DNA of 64,000 nt from Salinivibrio kushneri (lineage in GTDB: Bacteria; Pseudomonadota; Gammaproteobacteria; Enterobacterales; Vibrionaceae): assembly GCF_027286325.1 (NCBI RefSeq), contig NZ_CP114589.1, positions 558,001-622,000 of the forward strand, written 5' to 3'. Position numbers and translations under genes: made by a program. Position 1 is the stretch's first letter. Each line of letters begins with the position of its first letter. Of the stretch, positions 17,822 to 25,963 are shown in pieces. The notes below the pieces were generated by a model. That model made no database searches. It saw only the letters and a program-made list of their open reading frames with translations, and had not been told where the DNA came from.

Positions 17822-18139
17822 TTAGCCTAGACGCGCTTCTATTCTTTTTTGCGTATCCGTGGTGCGTTCACGGTATAGGGTTACCGACACGACGAGAAGA
17901 TCTTTCTTGGTGTCTTCGCTGACCTGATCAATCACGAAATAATCCGCTTGTTCTTTTTGCACCCCGCGCTCGGCCAGGCGCAACACATCTTCTTGAATAT
18001 CACCTTGTATCTCCACGTTGGCCGTTTCTTCAAAGTCGCCAAAATCGAGCGTGGATTTGGCGATAAGTTCAGGCGCGGCAGAGGCGTGGAATGATAAAAA
18101 AGAAAGAAAAAAGAGCGCAGTAGAAAGACGTTTTTTCAT
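17822..18139 (-). CDS. Small secreted protein of unknown function
   Basis: 105 residues with a clear signal peptide (KKR, a hydrophobic stretch, ASA cleavage near residue 21). The mature part of about 84 residues has two beta-rich segments, around DFGDFEETANVEI and DLLVVSVTLYRER. The last half faintly recalls YdgH/BhsA-like (DUF1471) periplasmic proteins, but the match is too weak to call. There is no Cys pair. Confidence 0.65.
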   Translation of the reverse strand: MKKRLSTALFFLSFLSFHASAAPELIAKSTLDFGDFEETANVEIQGDIQEDVLRLAERGVQKEQADYFVIDQVSEDTKKDLLVVSVTLYRERTTDTQKRIEARLG

Positions 18140-18231
18140 AGTGCATCAGGTATGTGGGTGAATGTACTAACAACCTACTACGATGCGAGAGTGTGGTTGT
18201 CAGCGTGATGTTAGAAACGCAACATTAATGC

Positions 18232-18375
18232 CTACCGTGTCGCGTCTTCGATATCTTCGCTAAATACGTCGTTGTCACTGCGTGCATCTTGGCCGTGAAG
18301 CACGCCAATATCGCCGAGATAGTCCGCTAATAAATCGTCATCCGTCGGGATCACTTGATGTTGTAAAATATCCAT
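18232..18375 (-). CDS. Unannotated 47-aa acidic small protein
   Basis: ATG 18375 to TAG 18232. An AAGGAGAG ribosome site lies five to six bases before the start, among the best in the window. The product starts MDILQHQVIPTDDDLLADYL and has 13 Asp/Glu among 47 residues against two Arg and no Lys, so it is strongly acidic. It has no signal peptide or membrane segment. I do not recognise a family. It lies between the small secreted protein and the nuclease gene on the same strand. Reality rests on the ribosome site and the lack of other gene content. Confidence 0.6.
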   Translation of the reverse strand: MDILQHQVIPTDDDLLADYLGDIGVLHGQDARSDNDVFSEDIEDATR

Positions 18376-18491
18376 TTTCTCTCCTTGGGTAATCTGAAAT
18401 GCCCTTATGAGATAGGAGGCTAACGACCCTTTATGTCATCACCATGACAGCTTGCTAGACTCTCGCAATCTTTTGGGTAGGTCAATTGCTT

Positions 18492-19385
18492 TTAGCGCTC
18501 ACTGGCTTTAAACGTCGCCACTACCGGGCAGTGATCGCTAAGTCGATAATTCATCACCCTGTGATAAGCGAAATGGTGTTGATAACTATATTGCCACTGA
18601 GATGCCAGTGATTCAGACACCAAAATATGATCGACCAGACGACTATACATCACTTGATTCCATGTCTGGGTGCGCCAGTTGTAGCGTCTCGCTTTGCACC
18701 GAGCACGCACGCTTTGAGTGACATTAACAATATCTGTTGGGGCGGAGGTATTTTCAAGGAGGGTTTGGCGAAATTGTTGCCAATAGGGATCCTGTTTGTC
18801 ACTGATATAGCGATTGAAGTCGCCAGCAATGAGGATGTTTTTATCACCATGTGCGATGACCCAGTCTGCTAGCGCGCCAAATTGCTTGCTCAGTTTTTTG
18901 CAACTTCGTGAGGCGTGGGTTTGTTTGAAACACCCAGATTTAAGGTGTATTGAAAGGATATGTATTGGCTCCTGATTAGGCGGCGTAACCACTACATAGG
19001 TGCCATACCGCAGCGATGGAACGCCAAAAAAATCCGGCAGCGCGATTTGACGCAGATCCTTAGGATCCTCCACTTTCCAACCTTTGCGTACGGCAATCCC
19101 GGTGAGTTGCTGGCTTTGGGCTCGTGTTTTAACGTCGGCATAGCGGTCGGAAAAATAGACAGTATAATCCTCTGCGGGAACGACACGTGCCAGCGCCTCA
19201 GGACTATCAACCTCCTGAAAAGCCAACACATCGGGGGCGAGTTGAACAAAGATCGACGAAAGCTGTTGATAATCATCTTGATCGCGAATGCCTGCCCGCT
19301 GATCGTCTTTTAAGGTCAGCCACTCAAAATTCCATGTTGCCACTGTCAGTCCATAACTAGGGGCTGAAAATACCCCGACAAGCAC
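18492..19385 (-). CDS. Secreted endonuclease/exonuclease/phosphatase-family protein
   Basis: 297 residues from GTG 19385. The EEP-fold signatures are present: ATWNFEWL (metal-binding Asn/Glu), AFQEV, LSIHLKSGC, GDFNRY and, at the end, SDHCPVV with the catalytic Asp-His. The enzyme is probably a secreted DNase- or phosphodiesterase-like hydrolase using Mg2+. The N-terminus is odd: the hydrophobic leader begins without basic residues if GTG is used. Nine codons upstream an in-frame ATC opens a perfect leader with two Arg, and GAGG lies eight bases before it. An out-of-frame ATG just upstream also reads into this area. Confidence 0.8.
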   Translation of the reverse strand: MLVGVFSAPSYGLTVATWNFEWLTLKDDQRAGIRDQDDYQQLSSIFVQLAPDVLAFQEVDSPEALARVVPAEDYTVYFSDRYADVKTRAQSQQLTGIAVRKGWKVEDPKDLRQIALPDFFGVPSLRYGTYVVVTPPNQEPIHILSIHLKSGCFKQTHASRSCKKLSKQFGALADWVIAHGDKNILIAGDFNRYISDKQDPYWQQFRQTLLENTSAPTDIVNVTQSVRARCKARRYNWRTQTWNQVMYSRLVDHILVSESLASQWQYSYQHHFAYHRVMNYRLSDHCPVVATFKASER

Positions 19386-19694
19386 GAGCAGGCCTAAAAC
19401 TCGACGTACGATGGTAGATACCTCATTATTACGCGTTTCTCTGTGATCCTACTGGAAATGTTGCGCATGCACTGGCGCATTGTAGCACTTTGCGGAGAGC
19501 CTTTGATTTTAACTGATAATTATCATAACGAAGATCAGTGAGATTGCGGCACAGATAGGCATTTAGTTCGCCTGGCGAAGGTTATTCGAGACTTCGATGA
19601 TCTGTGTCAACACAATGTGCCCCCTAATTGCTATCTAATGCCACATCTTGTGTTTTAAGTCTATTGTATATCCTATATATGGTGTGGAGGGCAT
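19386..19694. other. Divergent control region between the nuclease gene and nrdD
   Basis: About 310 bases without a gene apart from a possible 5' extension of the nuclease. It holds TGATAATTATCA at 19514-19525, a Fur-like palindrome, and two imperfect NrdR-like boxes at 19610-19625 and 19638-19653. The nrdD start has GTGGAGG just upstream. Confidence 0.5.
19514..19525. promoter_or_regulatory. Fur-like palindrome
   Basis: TGATAATTATCA, a perfect 12-bp palindrome matching the core repeats of Fur boxes but three bases shorter than the full consensus. It could serve the nuclease gene or nrdD. Confidence 0.35.
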
Positions 19695-21836
19695 ATGCCA
19701 GCGGTAATTAAACGCGATGGAACACGCGTCCCATTTGATGCAGATCGGATCGTCCAGGCGGTGACTTGTGCGCGTGAGTCGGCGCAATCGATGCGTGATG
19801 CTGAGCAATGTCAACTGAGCGACGATGAGATTCGACGGTTAGCCGATACCATTGCGACACAGTTTGCTGGCGATGCCGAAGTGGATATCGATCATATTCA
19901 ATATGCCGTTGAGGATGTACTGATGGCTGGGCCGCACAAAGCGGTCGCGCGCGCCTATATTGAGTACCGTCATGATAGAGACATCGCTCGTGAGCGCCGT
20001 GGTCGCTTGAACCATGAAGTACAAGGGCTGGTAGGACAAACCAACACTGAGCTACTGCACGAAAACGCCAACAAAGACAGCAAAGTGATCCCGACGCAAC
20101 GCGACTTGCTTGCGGGGATTGTGGCCAAACATTACGCCAAGCAACATATGCTGCCCAGTGCGGTGGTAAGAGCCCATGAGTCAGGTGAAATTCACTATCA
20201 TGATTTGGACTATTCACCTTTCTTCCCGATGTTTAACTGCATGCTGATTGATTTGGCGGGCATGTTGCAAAAAGGCTTTAAGATGGGTAATGCGGAAATT
20301 GCGCCGCCCAAATCTATCTCAACCGCCACTGCTGTCACCGCACAAATCATCGCGCAAGTGGCCAGCCATATATACGGTGGTACCACCATTAACCGCATCG
20401 ATGAAGTGCTGGCACCCTATGTGGAAGCCAGTTATCAGAAGCACTTGCTGGTCGCGCGTGAGTGGGCAATTAAGGAGCCTGAAGCATATGCCCGTGCGCG
20501 CGCCGATAAAGAGTGTTTTGATGCCTTTCAATCGTTGGAGTATGAGGTTAACACCTTACATACCGCCAATGGGCAGACTCCCTTCGTGACCTTTGGCTTG
20601 GGCCTCGGTGAATCCTGGGCGGCGCGAGCGGTGCAACGTGCTATTTTAGCCAACCGCATTGCGGGTCTGGGGGAGAATCGTAAAACAGCGGTATTCCCAA
20701 AACTCGTATTCTGTATCCGAGAGGGTTTAAACCGGCGGGCTGATGACCCTAATTACGATATCAAGCAATTGGCCCTCGAGTGTGCGTCTAAGCGTATGTA
20801 CCCCGATATTCTTAACTATGACCAAGTGGTATCAGTCACCGGGTCTTTCAAAACACCAATGGGGTGTCGAAGCTTTTTAAGTGCCTATGAAGAAGACGGT
20901 GCACTGGTGCATGAAGGGCGAAACAATTTAGGGGTTGTTAGTGTAAACCTGCCGCGCCTGGCCATTGAAGCGGAAGGGGATGAAGAAGAATTCTATGCGC
21001 GCCTTGATGCGACACTAAATCTTGCTCGCCAAGCACTTGATACGCGGATTGATCGTTTTAAGGGTGTTAAAGCGCGCGTGGCACCGATTCTTTATATGGA
21101 AGGTGCATGTGGGATCCGTTTGAACCCAAATGATGATGTCAGTGAGATTTTTAAACACGGACGTGCGTCCATTTCGCTTGGTTATATTGGCCTGCACGAG
21201 ACCATCAATGCGCTTTACGGTAGCGTGCCGCACATCTACGACAGCGTAGTGAAACAGAAGAAAGCCAAGGCGATTGTGGCTTATCTTCACGATGCCACTG
21301 AGCGTTGGAAAGATGAAACAGGCTATGGGTTTAGTTTGTACAGCACCCCAAGTGAAAACTTATGCAGCCGCTTTTGCCAACTCGATACGCAAGCATTTGG
21401 CGTGATTGAAGGGGTGACGGATAAAGGCTACTACACCAACAGTTTTCATCTAGATGTAGAAAAGCAGGTCACCCCTTACGATAAAATTGATTTTGAGATG
21501 GATTACCCGCGCTTGGCCAACGGCGGTTTTATTTGCTACGGGGAATACCCTAACATTCAACACAACCTAGAAGCGTTAGAGAATGTCTGGGATTACAGCT
21601 ACGAGCGCGTGCCTTATTATGGGACCAACACGCCCATAGACGAGTGCTACGAGTGCGGCTTTACCGGCGAATTCAATTGCACCAGTAAAGGCTTTACCTG
21701 TCCCGCGTGTGGCAATCATGATCCGGCTCGCGTGTCGGTGACACGGCGTGTGTGCGGCTACTTAGGAAGCCCTGATACACGACCTTTTAATCCGGGTAAA
21801 CAACAAGAAGTGATTCGCCGTGTGAAACACATGTAG
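19695..21836 (+). CDS. nrdD: Anaerobic ribonucleoside-triphosphate reductase, large subunit
   Basis: 713 residues, the normal NrdD length. An ATP-cone (about 3-95, opening IKRDGTRVPFDADRIV) for allosteric control is followed by the glycyl-radical barrel. The C-terminal zinc site is ECYECG with CPACG, and the radical motif RVCGYLG carries the glycyl-radical Gly688. It reduces NTPs to dNTPs without oxygen, after activation by NrdG, which starts nine bases after its stop. Two imperfect NrdR-like boxes upstream suggest NrdR control. Confidence 0.97.
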   Translation: MPAVIKRDGTRVPFDADRIVQAVTCARESAQSMRDAEQCQLSDDEIRRLADTIATQFAGDAEVDIDHIQYAVEDVLMAGPHKAVARAYIEYRHDRDIARERRGRLNHEVQGLVGQTNTELLHENANKDSKVIPTQRDLLAGIVAKHYAKQHMLPSAVVRAHESGEIHYHDLDYSPFFPMFNCMLIDLAGMLQKGFKMGNAEIAPPKSISTATAVTAQIIAQVASHIYGGTTINRIDEVLAPYVEASYQKHLLVAREWAIKEPEAYARARADKECFDAFQSLEYEVNTLHTANGQTPFVTFGLGLGESWAARAVQRAILANRIAGLGENRKTAVFPKLVFCIREGLNRRADDPNYDIKQLALECASKRMYPDILNYDQVVSVTGSFKTPMGCRSFLSAYEEDGALVHEGRNNLGVVSVNLPRLAIEAEGDEEEFYARLDATLNLARQALDTRIDRFKGVKARVAPILYMEGACGIRLNPNDDVSEIFKHGRASISLGYIGLHETINALYGSVPHIYDSVVKQKKAKAIVAYLHDATERWKDETGYGFSLYSTPSENLCSRFCQLDTQAFGVIEGVTDKGYYTNSFHLDVEKQVTPYDKIDFEMDYPRLANGGFICYGEYPNIQHNLEALENVWDYSYERVPYYGTNTPIDECYECGFTGEFNCTSKGFTCPACGNHDPARVSVTRRVCGYLGSPDTRPFNPGKQQEVIRRVKHM

Positions 21837-21844
21837 GGGGAAGC

Positions 21845-22342
21845 GTGAATTATCACCAATACCTTCCCGTTGATGTGGTTAACGGGCCTGGCACACGTTG
21901 TACCTTGTTTGTGTCCGGCTGCGAGCACCAATGTCGCGGTTGTTATAACAAAGCCACTTGGCCGCTTAAAAGCGGCCATCCATTCACCGACCTCATGCAA
22001 GAACAAATTGTCCAAGATTTGCTCGACACGCGTATTCCGCGACGAGGATTATCATTAAGCGGTGGTGATCCGCTTCACCCTGCTAATCTTGACGATGTAA
22101 AAAAATTGTTACAAGAAGTGGTCGACCGCGCGCCGAGCAAAGACATTTGGCTATGGACTGGCTATACATTGGCAGAATTGTCGTCAAAACAGCGAGATGT
22201 TATTGCATATGTCGATGTACTGATTGATGGAAAATATATCCAAACTGAAGCAGACCCAAACTTGGTGTGGCGTGGAAGTGCCAACCAATGCGTACACTTT
22301 CTGTCCGAGCGTGCGCGAAAAGGGCAAGAGAATCGCCGTTAA
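21845..22342 (+). CDS. nrdG: Anaerobic NrdD-activating radical-SAM enzyme
   Basis: 165 residues from a GTG start with TAGGGGG directly before it. The radical-SAM Cys motif C-x3-C-x2-C lies at 26/30/33 (GCEHQCRGC) and binds the 4Fe-4S cluster. The glycine-rich SGGDP motif near residue 72 contacts SAM. It generates the glycyl radical on NrdD using flavodoxin or similar electrons. It is cotranscribed with nrdD. Confidence 0.96.
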   Translation: MNYHQYLPVDVVNGPGTRCTLFVSGCEHQCRGCYNKATWPLKSGHPFTDLMQEQIVQDLLDTRIPRRGLSLSGGDPLHPANLDDVKKLLQEVVDRAPSKDIWLWTGYTLAELSSKQRDVIAYVDVLIDGKYIQTEADPNLVWRGSANQCVHFLSERARKGQENRR

Positions 22343-22416
22343 GAGGTTGCCAATTTTCCCGCATGGGGTAGGGTATAGCGTATCTTGAGCATCCAAGCTT
22401 AAAAGGACGTAATACT

Positions 22417-23607
22417 ATGTTAGATCTGCTCTCGCCTGCTCAGCAGGATCCGATTCTCTCCTTGTCATTGGCGTATCGTGACGATCCGCGTGAGCACAAA
22501 ATGGACTTGGGCATTGGCGTTTATCGTGACAGTCACGGTCAAACGCCTATCATGCAAGCGGTTAAAGCGGCACAGCAATCCTTGGCGCACAGCCAACAAA
22601 CCAAAGCCTATGTGGGGCTGGCGGGCAATGAAAATTTCAACCAAGCCATGGTTGACCTGCTGCTCAAAGGGACAGATGGCTATGATCGCTGCGCTGCGGT
22701 ACAAACCCCAGGCGCGAGCGGCGCACTGCGTATGTTGGCTGATCTGATGAATCTGGCTAAGCCGGTGACCACTGTGTGGTTGACCGATCCTAGCTATGTG
22801 AATCATAAGCCGGTGATGGAAGCGGCGGGCCTGACGGTCAAGTTCTACCCGTATTTTAATCGCGACACCAAAATGGTGGATACCGATGCGATGCTTAACG
22901 CCTTGTCACAGGCCGGTGCTGACGATGTGGTCTTGCTACACGGTTGTTGTCATAACCCAACCGGGGCAGATATCAGCCTGAAAGAATGGGAAGCGATTAC
23001 CGAGCTTGCTAACCGCAATGGCTTTACACCGTTTGTTGATATTGCCTACCAGGGCTTCGGTGATGGGGTAGAGGAAGATGCGCGTGGTTTACGTATTCTT
23101 GCCGATAACGTTGAAGAGATGCTCATTGCCACGTCTTGCTCAAAGAGCTTTGGTCTCTATCGTGAGCGTACAGGGGCGGCGATTGTGGTGGGTAAGTCCG
23201 CCAAAGAAGCACAAAACGCAAAAGGTCGTATCCTTCAGCTTGCGCGAAGCACCTATACCATGCCGCCTGATCATGGTGCCGCGATTGTTGAAACCATCCT
23301 CACCGACGATGTCCTCACCAAACAGTGGCGTGATGAAATTGAAGCGATGAACACTCGGATCAATACATTACGTGAAGGGTTAACAGCAGCACTGCGCGAC
23401 CGTACCGGCGATGGTTATTTTGACTTTATTCAGCACCACCGTGGCATGTTCTCTGTTCTGGGGTTAACGGTTGAACAGGTGAATCAGTTGCGAGACCGAC
23501 ACGGCGTGTATGCTGTCGGCGATAGCCGGATTAACATTGCCGGCTTGGCAGAGCGTCACATTGATAAACTGGCCGATGCGCTGGTGGACGTGACGCGCAA
23601 CGGCTAA
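22417..23607 (+). CDS. tyrB: Class I aromatic/aspartate aminotransferase
   Basis: 396 residues, the exact size of the TyrB/AspC group. The PLP-binding lysine is Lys243 in SCSKSFGLYRERTG. The HNPTG motif is at 179-183, and the C-terminal RINIAGL motif carries the carboxylate-binding Arg. It transfers amino groups between aromatic or acidic amino acids and 2-oxoglutarate. Whether it favours aromatic (TyrB) or aspartate (AspC) substrates cannot be settled by eye. It is separated from nrdG by 74 bases and has its own terminator. Confidence 0.85.
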   Translation: MLDLLSPAQQDPILSLSLAYRDDPREHKMDLGIGVYRDSHGQTPIMQAVKAAQQSLAHSQQTKAYVGLAGNENFNQAMVDLLLKGTDGYDRCAAVQTPGASGALRMLADLMNLAKPVTTVWLTDPSYVNHKPVMEAAGLTVKFYPYFNRDTKMVDTDAMLNALSQAGADDVVLLHGCCHNPTGADISLKEWEAITELANRNGFTPFVDIAYQGFGDGVEEDARGLRILADNVEEMLIATSCSKSFGLYRERTGAAIVVGKSAKEAQNAKGRILQLARSTYTMPPDHGAAIVETILTDDVLTKQWRDEIEAMNTRINTLREGLTAALRDRTGDGYFDFIQHHRGMFSVLGLTVEQVNQLRDRHGVYAVGDSRINIAGLAERHIDKLADALVDVTRNG

Positions 23608-23628
23608 TTGTCGTCGCGCGCGACGGAA

Positions 23629-23658
23629 CAAAAAAAGGGGCATTGCGCCCCTTTTTTT
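23629..23658. terminator. Bidirectional terminator after tyrB
   Basis: AAAAAAGGGGC and GCCCCTTTTTT around a 5-nt loop, with T7 on the plus strand and A-run (T on minus) on the other side. It serves both convergent genes. Confidence 0.92.
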
Positions 23659-23675
23659 CATCCTTAATTTTCACA

Positions 23676-24620
23676 TCACCGTTTATTTTTGAGGTAACGC
23701 TTGCGGCGGGCTTCTTTTTTAGCCGCTTTTTCTTCCTCGCGGCGGGCGTTGTCTTCTTCAACTTGTACCAGCTCGGTTTCAATCATATCCGGCTTCTCTA
23801 AGGTGAGGCCACCCAGCGCACCGGCACGTAAGTCGTGCAATAGCACTTCTGAGGCTTTATGGAGGTCGACACGACCGCCAGCACGTAGACAACCACGCTT
23901 GGCACCAATCGCTTCCATCAATTCAATGTCTGTACCGGGTAACGCATCAAGTTGATAGCGTTCTTTTAGCCGCTCGGGGTAGGCGCTCGCCAAGTATTCC
24001 ACGGTATAAAAGGCGACTTCGTCATAATCCATTGCCGTGTCTTTCACGGCGCCGGTTGCCGCGAGGCGGAAGCCGCTGTGTGGGTTTTCTACCTTTGGCC
24101 ACAAAATCCCGGGTGTATCGGAAAGCACCACGCCATTTTGCAGGTTGATCCGCTGTTGCTGGCGCGTCACCGCCGGCTGGTTGCCAGTTTTTGCAATCAC
24201 TCGGCCGGCAAGGCTATTAATGATGGTCGACTTGCCGACGTTGGGGATCCCCATGATCATTGAGCGAATGTTTTTCCCCATGGTTTCGCGATGCGGAGCC
24301 AGAGCACGGCAGCGATCCATGATTTGATTGACTTCATGCGGATGCGAAGTAGTGATTGCCATCGCTGACACACCTTGCTCTTTTTCTAGGTGCGCCATCC
24401 ACACCTCGGTCATGGCCGGATCGGCCAGATCGCGTTTATTTAGCACTTTGATCACCGGCTTTTCGCCACGCAGCGTGCGGATGAGGGGGTTTTCGCTACT
24501 AAACGGAATGCGCGCGTCGATCACTTCGATGATCACGTCGATCTTGGGGATGACTTCTTCGATCTCCTTGCGAGCTTTATGCATGTGCCCAGGAAACCAC
24601 TGGATCTTGTTGTTAACCAT
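23676..24620 (-). CDS. rbgA: YlqF/RbgA-family circularly permuted ribosome-assembly GTPase
   Basis: 314 residues. The start at ATG 24620 begins the conserved FPGHMHKARKE motif; a 24-residue upstream extension has no such support. G motifs come in permuted order: G4 NKRDL near 64, then G1 GIPNVGKST near 124, then G3 DTPG near 170. The order is diagnostic of the cpGTPases that help mature the large ribosomal subunit. The C-terminus is very basic (KKEARRKRYLKNKR), fitting rRNA contact. Confidence 0.9.
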   Translation of the reverse strand: MVNNKIQWFPGHMHKARKEIEEVIPKIDVIIEVIDARIPFSSENPLIRTLRGEKPVIKVLNKRDLADPAMTEVWMAHLEKEQGVSAMAITTSHPHEVNQIMDRCRALAPHRETMGKNIRSMIMGIPNVGKSTIINSLAGRVIAKTGNQPAVTRQQQRINLQNGVVLSDTPGILWPKVENPHSGFRLAATGAVKDTAMDYDEVAFYTVEYLASAYPERLKERYQLDALPGTDIELMEAIGAKRGCLRAGGRVDLHKASEVLLHDLRAGALGGLTLEKPDMIETELVQVEEDNARREEEKAAKKEARRKRYLKNKR

Positions 24621-24738
24621 GTTTGTACAACCTTGCTGATGCGAATGCGCCAACACGATACCAGTCAGTGGCGCGATAATGGCGCGCATCATACCACTTA
24701 ATCAGAGGGATGAGAAAAGCGAGGGCAGCCTTGAATAG

Positions 24739-24858
24739 TTACTTATCTTTCTTTCCCGTACTCAACTTCTTATCACACCATTTCTCAATAGAAGGTGCGT
24801 ATAAGGTGAACAGGCCAATGATCATGGCGATGGCGCAGATTACATAGATAGCTGTCAT
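24739..24858 (-). CDS. Unannotated 39-aa single-span membrane protein
   Basis: ATG 24858 to TAA 24739. A near-perfect AAGGAGGG lies six bases before the start. The product has one membrane helix (about residues 3-22, TAIYVICAIAMIIGLFTLYA) and a short basic tail rich in Lys (KKLSTGKKDK). Orientation with the basic tail inside is likely. It stands alone between the rbgA-like and reductase genes, on their strand. I do not recognise a family. Confidence 0.75.
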   Translation of the reverse strand: MTAIYVICAIAMIIGLFTLYAPSIEKWCDKKLSTGKKDK

Positions 24859-24906
24859 TGCAACCCTCCTTATTGGTTAACTTTAGTATACACCTTGTTT
24901 AGCCCT

Positions 24907-24929
24907 TCCTCGGCCTCAAGTGCCGAGGA
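24907..24929 (-). terminator. Stem-loop after the reductase gene
   Basis: TCCTCGGC and GCCGAGGA around CTCAAGT, 22 bases past the reductase stop on the minus strand. The downstream T content is modest (GGGCTAAAC follows), so intrinsic termination is probable but not certain. Confidence 0.6.
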
Positions 24930-24950
24930 TTGTCGCTTTGTGGGTCAGGT

Positions 24951-25853
24951 TTATGAAGATGGTTTGGTATCTGTATCAAACTGCTTGATCAGGACCGAGG
25001 TGTCGCAACGACCATAGCCGCGCGCTTGTAACTTGTTGTATTGTTGATCCACCTGCTCGGTTAAGGGAAGACTCACGCCTAATTTGGTGGCTTCTTCTAC
25101 ACAGAAGCCCAGATCTTTACGCATCCAATCAATTGCAAAGCCAAAGTCAAAACTGTCTTCTGCCATGGTCAAAGCACGATTTTCCATTTGCCAAGAGCCT
25201 GCGGCACCATGCTTAATGGCATTGATCATCTTTTCGATATCGAGATCAGCGGATTGCGCAAAGGTGAGTGCTTCGGATAAGCCTTGTAAGACGCCGGCAA
25301 TACATATTTGGTTGGCCATTTTACAGCGCTGGCCACTGCCATGCGGGCCAATATGCTGGATGGCGCTGGCATAGACGTTCATTACTGGTTCAACGTCACT
25401 GAACACAGTCGGGTTGCCACCGACCATAATGGTGAGTGCGCCTTTTTCCGCACCGGCTTGGCCGCCTGAGACGGGGGCATCGAGAAAGCTCAGGCCTTGA
25501 CGCTCACATACTTGTGCCAACTCAAGGGCTAGCTCGGCAGAGGTGGTGGTGTGATCGACCAGCGTACTGCCTTTTTTCATATTGGCTAACACACCAATAT
25601 CGCCATACACCACACTGCGTACGTCATCATCGTTTCCCACGCACATAAAGACGATATCAGCATCATCTACAGCTTCGGCTGGCGTCATTCCATATGTGCC
25701 TGAATAGGTGTCGCACCAAGCTTCGGCTTTGCGGGTGGTGCGGTTATAGACGCGAGTTGGGTAGCCGTGGCGCTGAAGGTGCCCCGCCATTGGAAAGCCC
25801 ATCACGCCTAGGCCAATAAAGGCAACCTTAGTATCGTTGGCTTGCATGGTCAT
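24951..25853 (-). CDS. Beta-hydroxyacid dehydrogenase (HIBADH / tartronate-semialdehyde reductase-like)
   Basis: 300 residues. The Rossmann motif GLGVMG is at 14-19. The family signature DAPVSGGQAGAEKG lies at 125-138, and the catalytic lysine is Lys178 in GSGQRCKMANQ. Such enzymes oxidise or reduce beta-hydroxy acids (3-hydroxyisobutyrate, glycerate/tartronate semialdehyde) with NAD(P). The neighbours give no pathway hint, so the substrate stays open. AAGGAAGC precedes the ATG. Confidence 0.85.
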   Translation of the reverse strand: MTMQANDTKVAFIGLGVMGFPMAGHLQRHGYPTRVYNRTTRKAEAWCDTYSGTYGMTPAEAVDDADIVFMCVGNDDDVRSVVYGDIGVLANMKKGSTLVDHTTTSAELALELAQVCERQGLSFLDAPVSGGQAGAEKGALTIMVGGNPTVFSDVEPVMNVYASAIQHIGPHGSGQRCKMANQICIAGVLQGLSEALTFAQSADLDIEKMINAIKHGAAGSWQMENRALTMAEDSFDFGFAIDWMRKDLGFCVEEATKLGVSLPLTEQVDQQYNKLQARGYGRCDTSVLIKQFDTDTKPSS

Positions 25854-25963
25854 TTTGCTTCCTTGTCGTTAATTTGTGGTTAATTTATCAGAAAGTTAAC
25901 CTTTGTTGTATTTGCCGATGATAAGCTTGTATCATCTTCTTTTGTGTTGTGGCACGGATTATT

